Source of the DNA: CAWVWD01 sp965662365
GTDB taxonomy: Bacteria > Bacteroidota > Bacteroidia > Chitinophagales > Saprospiraceae
Length of the DNA: 26,551 bases
Direction: 5' to 3'
Assembly: GCA_965662365.1 (NCBI GenBank)
Contig: CBFIHR010000062.1
Span: 1-26,551 of the forward strand
Shown: positions 8,181-15,785 of the stretch, piece by piece
Position numbering within the stretch: the first letter of the stretch is position 1
Layout: every line of letters begins with the position of its first letter
Translations under genes and position numbers: made by a program
Notes under the pieces: model-generated
Told to the model about the DNA's origin: nothing
The model's input: the letters and a program-made list of their open reading frames with translations, nothing else
Databases searched by the model: none

Positions 8181-8741
8181 ATGTTAGCGGAATTAGACTT
8201 ATCGCTATTTTATCAAATCAATCGAATTTGGACACATCCAATTTTAGATACTTTACTACCGTTATTTCGAAATAAAGTATTTTGGATACCCTTATACGTT
8301 TTTCTGGCAACGTTTCTATTAATAAATTTTCGACGGAAAGGACTTTGGATTATTTTATGTTTGGCGGCAACGGTTGTCACAGCTGACTTTGTGAGTAGCA
8401 AGGTGATCAAACCAACCATCAAACGAGAGCGACCTTGTCAAAATGATGAAGTCAAGCCTTATGTTCGGACTTTAGTGAATTGTGGTGCTGGCAAGAGTTT
8501 TACGTCCTCACACGCCACGAATCATTTCGCAATTGCAGTATTTTTAGCGGTGATTTTTGGTCGAAGATGGCGGTGGATTTGGTTAGTTGGCTTGTCGTGG
8601 GCGAGTTTAATTAGCTATTCACAAATTTATGTTGGTGTACATTATCCGATAGATATTTTGGGCGGTGCGCTTTTGGGAACAATCATCGGTTTGATTATCG
8701 CTCGGTTTTGTCGAAATTTTATTGATTTACCAATTCCATAA
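8181..8741 (+). CDS. PAP2-family membrane phosphatase
   Basis: This 186-residue protein has five or six membrane helices and the three PAP2 motifs: K77-x6-R84-P85 (KPTIKRERP), S109-S110-H111 and S147-x6-H154-x3-D158. The usual arginine of the third motif is replaced by Gln148. PAP2 enzymes use a histidine nucleophile to remove phosphate from lipid phosphates such as undecaprenyl pyrophosphate or phosphatidic acid at the outer face of the inner membrane. The frame opens at a TTG at 8160, but I chose the ATG at 8181 because it precedes the normal sequence directly. The ZIP transporter gene follows 82 bases later on the same strand. Confidence 0.9.
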   Translation: MLAELDLSLFYQINRIWTHPILDTLLPLFRNKVFWIPLYVFLATFLLINFRRKGLWIILCLAATVVTADFVSSKVIKPTIKRERPCQNDEVKPYVRTLVNCGAGKSFTSSHATNHFAIAVFLAVIFGRRWRWIWLVGLSWASLISYSQIYVGVHYPIDILGGALLGTIIGLIIARFCRNFIDLPIP

Positions 8742-8823
8742 GTGCAATCTCGAGCAGTCGGGACTATTTATGGTCAGCCTTTTCAAGGTTGTTCGTTATG
8801 ATTCACAATTTATAAATATAAAA

Positions 8824-9585
8824 ATGGGCAATTTAGATTACCTTTTGTTGTTTTCGTCAGTATTGATTGGTGGAGGTTTGGCGTTTTACTTACGTCGCAA
8901 TGATAGAAATTTAGTGCAGTTACTTTTATCGTTTAGTGGTGCTTATATCTTAGGAATCACCTTTTTACATCTTGTCCCTGAAACCTATGATGGAACAGCC
9001 AATATTGGATTTTATGTATTGGGAGGTTTTTTTATTCAATTATTATTAGAACAGTTATCAAAAGGAGTCGAACATGGCCACATTCATGCCGTAAGTAACA
9101 CAAATACAGCGGCTGCCATGGCGATTATGTTGGGATTGTGTTTGCACGCTTTCATTGAAGGATTGCCGTTAGATATTATCGAACATCATCATCACGGCCA
9201 CGATCATGGTCACGAACATCAGCACGAAAGTGGTGTTAATCACTTGCTTTACGCCATTGTTTTACACAAAATTCCGGCGGCTTTTGCATTAGGCGTATTG
9301 TTGTTATTATCTAAATTTAAAGATAGTACCGTTGTTTTGTACTTAGTGATTTTTGGTGCAATGTCGCCTTTGGCCGCTGCAATTGGCGGTTTTTTATTTA
9401 AACAAGGCGTATTAACAAATCAGATGATTTCCGCAATTATGGCGATTGTTATCGGTTCGTTTTTGCATATTGCAACTACGATTTTGTTTGAAACAGATAC
9501 AAATCATAAAATTCCGGTTAATAAATTAATTGCTATTTTGATTGGTCTGGGAATAGCGATTTTGACGGTTTCGATTGGGCATTAA
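8824..9585 (+). CDS. ZIP-family metal transporter
   Basis: This 253-residue protein has about eight hydrophobic segments and ZIP signatures. The TM4 motif is H108-A-F-I-E112-G, and the TM5 motif is H148-K-I-P151, where the usual following Glu is Ala152. A histidine-rich loop at residues 121-134 (HHHHGHDHGHEHQH) lies between them and probably binds zinc. ZIP proteins move Zn2+, Fe2+ or Mn2+ into the cytoplasm. The frame can be extended upstream to 8722, overlapping the PAP2 gene, but that stretch has no ZIP-like sequence and the ATG at 8824 begins a membrane helix properly. An unrecognised protein follows after 9 bases, and an Nramp-like gene lies downstream. Confidence 0.9.
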   Translation: MGNLDYLLLFSSVLIGGGLAFYLRRNDRNLVQLLLSFSGAYILGITFLHLVPETYDGTANIGFYVLGGFFIQLLLEQLSKGVEHGHIHAVSNTNTAAAMAIMLGLCLHAFIEGLPLDIIEHHHHGHDHGHEHQHESGVNHLLYAIVLHKIPAAFALGVLLLLSKFKDSTVVLYLVIFGAMSPLAAAIGGFLFKQGVLTNQMISAIMAIVIGSFLHIATTILFETDTNHKIPVNKLIAILIGLGIAILTVSIGH

Positions 9586-9594
9586 ATTTTGATA

Positions 9595-10089
9595 ATGAAA
9601 CCTATCGAATCTACTTGTGAAATTTTAGCTTGGAAACATTTTAACTTAGCCGTTGATGAAAAATGGATTCAATGGGCGGTTGAGATGCTTATCGAAGGAT
9701 TTGAAACCGAGCATTTGATTGAATTAGCTGGTATTTTAAAACCATATAATCAACATGAATTACGGCATTTGACGGATAAAGTTTTTGAAGAATTGAATCT
9801 TGATTACTCTAATCAAAATGACGTATTAACAAACTATATTACCTTTTTGGGTAAACAAATTTTAAAAGGTGAACGAGATTTACTAAAATCATTAAGCATA
9901 TTAAAAGATATTCATATTGGAAATGATTATTTAGAAGAAATTCAAGACTTTTGGTGTCTATATTGGGCAAAAACAGATTTAGAGATTTCTGAAGTACAAT
10001 GGTATTGGGATGGAGCAAATCGTTCTAATATCGACCAAATTTGTCTTCAATATTTTGAAGATTGGATTCGTAAGAATGGTGTTAAATAA
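9595..10089 (+). CDS. Conserved-looking hypothetical protein
   Basis: This 164-residue soluble protein starts at an ATG 9 bases after the ZIP stop, probably in the same transcript. It is acidic, rich in Trp and Tyr and mostly helical by appearance. Recognisable words are CEILAWKHFNLAVDEKWI near the start and WYWDGANRSNIDQI near the end. I have an impression of similar stand-alone proteins in Bacteroidota but cannot name a family. There is no signal peptide, membrane segment or catalytic motif. The short spacing to the ZIP gene is the only functional hint. Confidence 0.8.
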   Translation: MKPIESTCEILAWKHFNLAVDEKWIQWAVEMLIEGFETEHLIELAGILKPYNQHELRHLTDKVFEELNLDYSNQNDVLTNYITFLGKQILKGERDLLKSLSILKDIHIGNDYLEEIQDFWCLYWAKTDLEISEVQWYWDGANRSNIDQICLQYFEDWIRKNGVK

Positions 10090-10134
10090 GGTTATCTTTA
10101 AATTTCGAACATTTTTAATATTTTCATGAGTTTT

Positions 10135-10283
10135 GCTCTTCGTGTCAACCTTTAAGGAAAAATTGCTGACACAATTTATACCTTAAAGATTGAGATTTAT
10201 TTCTATTAAGAATAGTAAAACTTTGCAATCTTTAAGGTATAATTTTTATAAAAAATTTCTCTTAAAGGTTGCCACAAAGAACG
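10135..10283. repeat. Long inverted repeat (about 58-bp arms)
   Basis: The left arm, 10135-10192, and right arm, 10226-10283, are near reverse complements around a 33-base loop. The inner 17 bases (ending TATACCTTAAAGATTG on the left) pair perfectly, and an outer block CAACCTTTAAG / CTTAAAGGTTG also pairs. The whole structure sits between the hypothetical gene and the Nramp-like gene and could act as a terminator, an mRNA hairpin, or be a decayed repeat element. Confidence 0.75.
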
Positions 10284-10363
10284 AAATCTTTAAAATTAAA
10301 ACCTCCAAAGTTTCCAATTTAGATTACAAATACAAAGCATTACACAAAAATTCACGCCATTAT

Positions 10364-10384
10364 AAACCAAGTTCAACTTGGTTT
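10364..10384. promoter_or_regulatory. 21-bp palindrome upstream of Nramp-like gene, candidate operator
   Basis: The palindrome AAACCAAGTT-C-AACTTGGTTT has two perfect 10-base arms around one base and ends 21 bases before the start codon at 10406. Its length and place fit a site for a dimeric repressor, and a metal-responsive regulator would suit a metal transporter. No such regulator is encoded in the window, so this is inference. Confidence 0.5.
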
Positions 10385-10405
10385 TACTTTTCAACCAAAG
10401 CAATT

Positions 10406-11656
10406 ATGGAAAATTCAAATCAAAAGGAAAATTGGTCACAATTTATAAAAATGCTTGGGCCTGGGTTGTTATTTGCAGGTTCGGCAGTTGGTGTATCGCA
10501 CTTGGTACAAGCGACTAAAGCTGGTGCTGGCTTTGGTTTCGGCTTATTATGGCTAGTCATTTTAATACATTTGGTCAAATATCCATTCTTTGAAATCGGC
10601 TCTCGATATGCTGCTTCGACTGGTCAAGATTTAGTGAGTGGCTATAAAAAAATACACAAAAGTTTCTTATACCTTTTTGCGTTTATAACCGTTGCGACGA
10701 TGTTTATTATCCAAGCAGTTGTCACGGTGGTAACGGCAAGTTTAGCGATAAATTTGTTTGGAATATTTGAATCGCCTGTCACTTGGTCAATTGTTTTATT
10801 AGGAATTTGTACTACTTTATTAATAATAGGAAAATACAGTTTGTTAGATAATTTGATGAAAATCGTAATTATCGTTTTGACAGTTTCCACCTTTTTAGCA
10901 GTGATTTTGGCAGTAGGAAAAGAGGACGTGACGACGCCGAGTTTAACGTTTGATTTACCTTTGGCAGAAATCGGATTTTTGTTAGCCGTTATGGGTTGGA
11001 TGCCCGCACCGTTGGATTTATCGGTTTGGCATTCTATCTGGACAGTTGAAAAACAAAAAGCTACAGTTGAAGATTTTACTTACAAACGGTCATTATTAGA
11101 TTTTAGAATTGGCTACATTGGAACGATACTTTTAGCCGTTTTCTTTTTGTCATTAGGGGCGTTGATTATGTTTAATTCAGGTGTCGAGTTTTCACCCAAA
11201 GGAGCCGTTTTCGCTAGTCAGCTGATTGATATGTACACCGTTTCGTTAGGTAGTTGGGCAAAATGGCTGATTGCAATTGCAGCATTTACAACGATGTTTA
11301 GTACTACCTTGACTTGTTTAGATGCGATGCCGAGAGTCATGGCTCGAACGACGACTTTGATATTAGATAAAAACGAAGAACCAAAACAGTTTTACTGGGT
11401 TTGGATAATCGCCTTAGTGATTGGTGCAATCATTATTTTGCAATTCTTTATGACTTCGATGGCCAATTTGGTTTTTGTAGCCACGATTTTATCGTTTTTA
11501 ACCACACCGTTTTTTGCAATAGCGAATTATTTATTAATAAATAGAAAAGAAGTACCCAAATATGCTCGTCCAAATCAAATTTTTAAAATTTGGTCATGGT
11601 TTGGAATGGTGTTTTTGATAGGTTTTGGTATTCTTTACCTTTCAACATTGTTTTAA
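10406..11656 (+). CDS. Divergent Nramp-family transporter
   Basis: This 416-residue protein has about eleven membrane helices. Its start, GPGLLFAGSAVGVSHLVQAT, aligns without gaps to the first Nramp helix, and the following GAGFGFGLLW matches GASFGYQLLW of MntH. The key DPGN metal-binding motif of that helix is replaced by G29-V30-S31-H32. In helix 6 the MPH motif reads M199-P200-A201. Both classical metal-coordinating sites are thus altered, so transport of Mn2+ or Fe2+ should not be assumed; Nramp-related proteins with changed sites can carry other ions such as Mg2+. The frame extends 72 codons upstream from a TTG at 10190 through the inverted repeat, but the ATG at 10406 lies just before the conserved region. 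Confidence 0.85.
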   Translation: MENSNQKENWSQFIKMLGPGLLFAGSAVGVSHLVQATKAGAGFGFGLLWLVILIHLVKYPFFEIGSRYAASTGQDLVSGYKKIHKSFLYLFAFITVATMFIIQAVVTVVTASLAINLFGIFESPVTWSIVLLGICTTLLIIGKYSLLDNLMKIVIIVLTVSTFLAVILAVGKEDVTTPSLTFDLPLAEIGFLLAVMGWMPAPLDLSVWHSIWTVEKQKATVEDFTYKRSLLDFRIGYIGTILLAVFFLSLGALIMFNSGVEFSPKGAVFASQLIDMYTVSLGSWAKWLIAIAAFTTMFSTTLTCLDAMPRVMARTTTLILDKNEEPKQFYWVWIIALVIGAIIILQFFMTSMANLVFVATILSFLTTPFFAIANYLLINRKEVPKYARPNQIFKIWSWFGMVFLIGFGILYLSTLF

Positions 11657-11686
11657 ATAGTGTAATTTCGTAGTTTAATTCGTAAT

Positions 11687-11719
11687 AAACCGTATCAATT
11701 TTAAAAATCAATACGGTTT
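11687..11719. terminator. Hairpin after the Nramp-like gene
   Basis: The arms AAACCGTAT (11687-11695) and ATACGGTTT (11711-11719) form a 9-base stem with a 15-base loop, 30 bases after the stop codon. There is no T run after it, so it may be a weak terminator or a leader structure for the YkvA-family gene that starts 14 bases later. Confidence 0.4.
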
Positions 11720-11733
11720 CAATTGTAGCAAAT

Positions 11734-12315
11734 ATGGAGAAGAATAATAAAGAAAACGACAAGGTGAACGAGGAGGAAAATGATGACGAACAGCAAAATG
11801 CAAATGAGCAACAGGAAAAAGTGACTGAAGAATCAGCGTCGAAGGAAGAAGAAAAGTACATGGATTTTTATATTCGTTTACGAAGAAAAATTGATAACCA
11901 AATCAAAGGTAAAAATGAAGATACGCCTATCAACACGATGATTAATTTGCTGACCGTTCTACCTGATTTATTACATTTGAATATCAAATTGTTGTTTGAT
12001 GGAAAGATGAAAGCAGAAAAAAAAGGAGCGATTTTAGGAGCAATTTTATACGTCATTTCCCCGATTGATTTGATTCCAGATATTTTACCAGCATTTGGTT
12101 GGTTAGATGATCTAATTGTGATTACTTTAGGGTTAAACTCGCTGCTGGACGATAAAAAAGATGATTATGTCAAAGTTGCTGTAAAAAAGTATTGGGCTGG
12201 TGAAATGCCTATTTTCGAGCTAACGCACCATATCATTGATATTGTCAATCATACCGTCGAGTTTCTGCCTCGCCGAATCATGAAAATCGTAAAAGATTTG
12301 TTGAGAGGGAAATAG
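11734..12315 (+). CDS. YkvA-family (DUF1232) protein with acidic N-terminus
   Basis: This 193-residue protein begins with about 45 residues rich in Glu, Asn, Gln and Lys, which should be disordered. The core at residues 98-140 contains YVISPIDLIPDILP (106-119) followed by GWLDDLIVI, the signature of DUF1232/YkvA proteins, which have one or two short hydrophobic helices. The function of this family is not established; it is often considered membrane associated. The ATG at 11734 is the only suitable start. The gene is followed by a strong terminator. The low-complexity N-terminus is longer than I would expect for the family. Confidence 0.85.
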   Translation: MEKNNKENDKVNEEENDDEQQNANEQQEKVTEESASKEEEKYMDFYIRLRRKIDNQIKGKNEDTPINTMINLLTVLPDLLHLNIKLLFDGKMKAEKKGAILGAILYVISPIDLIPDILPAFGWLDDLIVITLGLNSLLDDKKDDYVKVAVKKYWAGEMPIFELTHHIIDIVNHTVEFLPRRIMKIVKDLLRGK

Positions 12316-12328
12316 TCAATTTTATTTT

Positions 12329-12379
12329 ACAAAAAAAGTCATCAAGCAATATTAAAACTACTTGATGACTTTTTTTTGT
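12329..12379. terminator. Bidirectional rho-independent terminator
   Basis: A stem pairs ACAAAAAAAGTCATCAAG (12329-12346) with CTTGATGAC plus eight T and GT (12361-12379) around a 14-base loop. It has a T run on each strand and lies between the converging YkvA-family and PKD-repeat genes, so it serves both. Confidence 0.92.
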
Positions 12380-12395
12380 AAAAACCTTAACTGAT

Positions 12396-15125
12396 TTATC
12401 GTATTAACGTCACTAAAGTTTCATAGAAACGGACTTCGCCCCGTGGTCCACGTATTCGAACTTTACAGACATATACACCATTTTTGACATACTTTCCTGT
12501 ATTGTTTTTTCGACCATTCCAAGCCTCAAACGGATCAGAAGTTTCAAAAATCATTTCGCCCCATCGGTTGAAAATTTTCATATCATACTCCTGAAAAGTC
12601 CAGAACATACCCGCTCCCATAAAACCATCATTAACATTATCTTCGTTTGGAGTAAAAGCATTTGGCAAGTAGAACGAATAATCTGGAACAATGTCAATCA
12701 ACCGAATCAGTGTATCTTGACATCCACTCGGGTGCGTAGCAATTAATTGAATCGACGCAACCCCCGTATCTGAAAATGTATGCATTGGATTTTGGTCAAA
12801 CGATGTACTTTCATTATTAAAATCCCACTGCCAAGCAACCGCATCAACCGACTGATCAAATATATTAATAGTCGGATTGAACGAGTTTAACACCTGAGGA
12901 TTATATGAAAAATCGGCTACCGGATTAGGATGAACAACGACTAAATTCTCAAAAGTTTGCGAGGCCTCACAGCCTGTCGGCGATGTCACGAACAACGACA
13001 ACGTGTATTCTCCTATATCAGCGTAGGTGTGTGTCGGACTTGCGTCTAATGACGTATCACCATCGCCCAATGACCAAACCGTTTCATAACCATTAATTGG
13101 ATAAGAATTATTTTCAATCGTCACCGTAAACGGACTACAACCTTCGTAAACAGGCTGCCCAATAAAAATCACTGGTGCTGGAAACCAATTTACCACTTGA
13201 TAAAACGTATCCGTACAACCATTGTAATCTTCTACAAACAACCCAGTGTTATAACTTCCAGCATCTATATATTGATAAACAATATTCGTATCTGTCGCAA
13301 TATTACCATCTGCCAAGTCCCATGTCCAATATCGAATAGCTGTGTCCCCATCTGTTGATAAATTAGTAAATTCCACTGGCCCTATTTCACAAGAATCAAA
13401 CGTCATCTCTGCATTAGCTATCGGTGCTTCGTATATCGTAATCAACTCTGGAAATGTATCCGATGCCTCACAATTTAGTGGCGACTCAATATGAACTGAA
13501 ACCGTATAAACCCCTGGCGTTGCATAGGTATGAATTGGGCTGGCCGCATTAGAAAAATTACCATCACCCAAATCCCAGGTAGTCGTGTAGCCAGTTATCG
13601 GATAAGAATTGTTGACAAATTCAATATCGCCCGGTGCACAACCAACAAAGGCACTTGGCACAATATCAATAATCGGAGTTGGCGCCCAAACCAAATTCTG
13701 AGTCAAAGAATCTACACAACCATTTTGATCCGTCACCGTTAATTCGACATTATACGAGCCTGCATCTGAATATTGGTAAACAGGATTGAGCGTGTCTGCG
13801 ACATTTCCATCGTCAAATTCCCATAAATAATACGCAATCGTATCATTTGGATTGCCTGTAAGAGAATTATCAAAGAAGGAAACCGGCCCAACAATACAAG
13901 AATCATAAGTATATGAAAACGCTGCAGTCGGAGGTGGATGCACAATAACCGTAATAAAGGCCGTATCTGTACAGCCCGTACTTCCCGGATTAACAACCAT
14001 AATTCCCTCATAGGTATCATAACCAGGAAAAGTAATAACCGGTCCTGTATTTGTCGAATTAAACGAAGAGCCATTGTTTAAATCAAAATTCCATTCATAG
14101 CCATTGATAAATTGTGTTTGACCACTTTGATTTATAAAATCAATTACCGTATCACCACAATTTTCAAGTACAAACTCTCTGAACCCTGTCTTATAATCTT
14201 CTTCAATATCTGCCTGAACTGTAACCGCACAAGCCGTCGCATTAAACTGAAAATCTCGGCGGAGCGTACTTAACAAAACGCCATTCCGATATTCTTCTAC
14301 ACAAACCCCAACGACATATTGCCCAGGCATGACAGGAATCCCTGTGATAATTCCTGTTTGTGGATTAATCGTAATTTGAGGACTCCCACCTAAAGGATTA
14401 GATGCGGACAAAGGTGGAATAAATGGAACAGTAGAATAAGGCGGTGGAGTTGCTGGCCCTGGTCCCGGGTTTCCTTGTTGAAAACCAGTGTAAGGTGCAC
14501 AAAACGAATACACTAAAGAATCACCTTCAGGATCAGATGCACTATGATCAACATTCAATGGTTGATTTGTACAAATAACAATTGGAGGAAAATTATTAAA
14601 TCTTGCACCCGCATTACAGCTTGTCTGTGCCAAATCCGAAATAAACGTAGTGAATGTACCACCATAAGTATTTGGATTAAAAATATTTGTAATTGTACTA
14701 TTTCGGCAACAGCGCTGATAAGCAATATGATAACCGCCCGGACTGTATGGCAGCGTTAAGATTGTTTCGTAAGTCGCCTCTTCGACACATAGCCCCGATG
14801 GCGGAATGACACAAGGATTTCCTGTCGAAACAGGAATATTATTAGGTCCATTACTAATAGGAACAAACACTGTATTCGAGCCACCATTGACCGCTACTTG
14901 CCCACCATCGCTATTAAAAACACTAAAAGGTGCTTGCTGATCGAAAGGGGCAGCAGGATTCTGCTGAACTCGACAATCTCGATAGACAATCATCGTGATT
15001 TTATACTGATTGTTACCCAGACACTCGTAGTACATCTCCCCGCCCACCAAATGCCATGCTTTGGCAGCAGTCGAGGACAATAAGACAAATAAGATAATTT
15101 GCGATAACCGTAGAAATGTTTTCAA
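12396..15125 (-). CDS. Secreted PKD-repeat protein with gliding/T9SS C-terminal domain
   Basis: This roughly 909-residue protein starts with a signal peptide (KTFLRLSQIILFVLLSSTAAKA) followed by a cysteine-containing N-terminal region starting WHLVGGEMYYECLG. From about residue 400 to 810 there are five PKD-like repeats, each with a W-x-[FL]-G-D-G type turn and a Y/F-x-D-x-G-x-Y strand. The last 95 residues (SFYLPNAFTPNEDNVNDGF, then FNRWGEMIFE and a final VTLIR) are the gliding-motility-associated C-terminal domain that directs type IX secretion and surface attachment. The frame has no ATG before the signal peptide; I chose TTG at 15125, while TTG at 15164 would add 13 residues and fits a signal peptide less well. 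It is probably a cell-surface adhesin or matrix protein. Confidence 0.88.
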   Translation of the reverse strand: MKTFLRLSQIILFVLLSSTAAKAWHLVGGEMYYECLGNNQYKITMIVYRDCRVQQNPAAPFDQQAPFSVFNSDGGQVAVNGGSNTVFVPISNGPNNIPVSTGNPCVIPPSGLCVEEATYETILTLPYSPGGYHIAYQRCCRNSTITNIFNPNTYGGTFTTFISDLAQTSCNAGARFNNFPPIVICTNQPLNVDHSASDPEGDSLVYSFCAPYTGFQQGNPGPGPATPPPYSTVPFIPPLSASNPLGGSPQITINPQTGIITGIPVMPGQYVVGVCVEEYRNGVLLSTLRRDFQFNATACAVTVQADIEEDYKTGFREFVLENCGDTVIDFINQSGQTQFINGYEWNFDLNNGSSFNSTNTGPVITFPGYDTYEGIMVVNPGSTGCTDTAFITVIVHPPPTAAFSYTYDSCIVGPVSFFDNSLTGNPNDTIAYYLWEFDDGNVADTLNPVYQYSDAGSYNVELTVTDQNGCVDSLTQNLVWAPTPIIDIVPSAFVGCAPGDIEFVNNSYPITGYTTTWDLGDGNFSNAASPIHTYATPGVYTVSVHIESPLNCEASDTFPELITIYEAPIANAEMTFDSCEIGPVEFTNLSTDGDTAIRYWTWDLADGNIATDTNIVYQYIDAGSYNTGLFVEDYNGCTDTFYQVVNWFPAPVIFIGQPVYEGCSPFTVTIENNSYPINGYETVWSLGDGDTSLDASPTHTYADIGEYTLSLFVTSPTGCEASQTFENLVVVHPNPVADFSYNPQVLNSFNPTINIFDQSVDAVAWQWDFNNESTSFDQNPMHTFSDTGVASIQLIATHPSGCQDTLIRLIDIVPDYSFYLPNAFTPNEDNVNDGFMGAGMFWTFQEYDMKIFNRWGEMIFETSDPFEAWNGRKNNTGKYVKNGVYVCKVRIRGPRGEVRFYETLVTLIR

Positions 15126-15785
15126 AATGATATTTTTTGTGTTTATTAAACAATATATGCACAAGATAAATAATCTTTAGTGCTTCATGTATTGCTTAAT
15201 CTACTGAGTTGGTATATAATTGATAATTTGGTTTTATTCTCATCTCTGTTAACAATTAAGTTTTTTGATTGTTGCACACCGCCTTTTTCAGTTGATTTTT
15301 AGAATACTTAAAAATCATGACTTCTATTTATCCAAATTTATACCTTTTCGAACGATAAAAATCCGAATAATAGTGTATTTTATTAAAAATGAGGGATTTC
15401 TATTGGAATCAATCAATTTTATTGAAGGCAGTTTTGGATTTTTTCCTTAAGAACGTTGCAAATCAATTATTTGATGTCAAACAGCAAAATAAAAAAAGGG
15501 TTTTAAATTAGGCTCAAACTCAACAAGATTAAAAACTAAATTCTCGTAAAAAACCCATACTTTGCGGCAGTTTTTAGCACAACAAACAGCCTACTTGCCG
15601 TCTTCAAGGTAAATACTACATCAGAATAAAAGTAGGTTCATCACTAAAAGTTTAACCGATACTATTATTGTCCTATTTGTTTTCCTTACTTTTGCTACAA
15701 ATCGCTTTTTAGAACTTTTCTCTAAAGTATTTGGTTGAAACGCCTTTGGAATCAATTAACAATTAAAAAATTAATACTATAAAAA
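15126..15785. other. Intergenic region, no gene supported
   Basis: This 660-base AT-rich stretch separates the divergent PKD-repeat and CCA-enzyme genes and must contain both promoters. A 61-codon plus-strand frame at 15265-15450 has no recognisable features and lies in low-complexity sequence. Apart from the candidate promoter at 15668-15694 I see no structured RNA or repeat. Confidence 0.5.
15668..15694 (+). promoter_or_regulatory. Candidate Bacteroidota-type promoter for CCA enzyme
   Basis: TACTTTTG at 15687-15694 is an exact TAnnTTTG -7 element. TTG at 15668-15670 lies 16 bases upstream, slightly short for the usual -33 spacing. The start codon is 91 bases downstream. Confidence 0.45.

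Noticed and set aside
8722..8823. Overlap of the ZIP gene start with the PAP2 gene
   Set aside because: The added 34 residues show no family features, and the ATG at 8824 starts cleanly before the first helix.
10190..10405. N-terminal extension of the Nramp-like gene by 72 codons
   Set aside because: It begins at TTG, crosses the inverted repeat and palindrome and has no transporter-like sequence; the ATG at 10406 fits the family.
11583..11861. 92-codon minus-strand Ser/Phe-rich frame
   Set aside because: It is the antisense of the Glu/Asn-rich start of the YkvA-family gene; composition explains it.
13739..14074. 111-codon minus-strand frame, alternative to the PKD gene
   Set aside because: It overlaps the PKD repeats in another frame and its Leu/Ile/Arg-rich translation is typical of a shadow.
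15265..15450. 61-codon open frame in the gap between the PKD-repeat and CCA genes
   Set aside because: Low-complexity, no recognised motif or supportive start context; looks like chance in AT-rich DNA.
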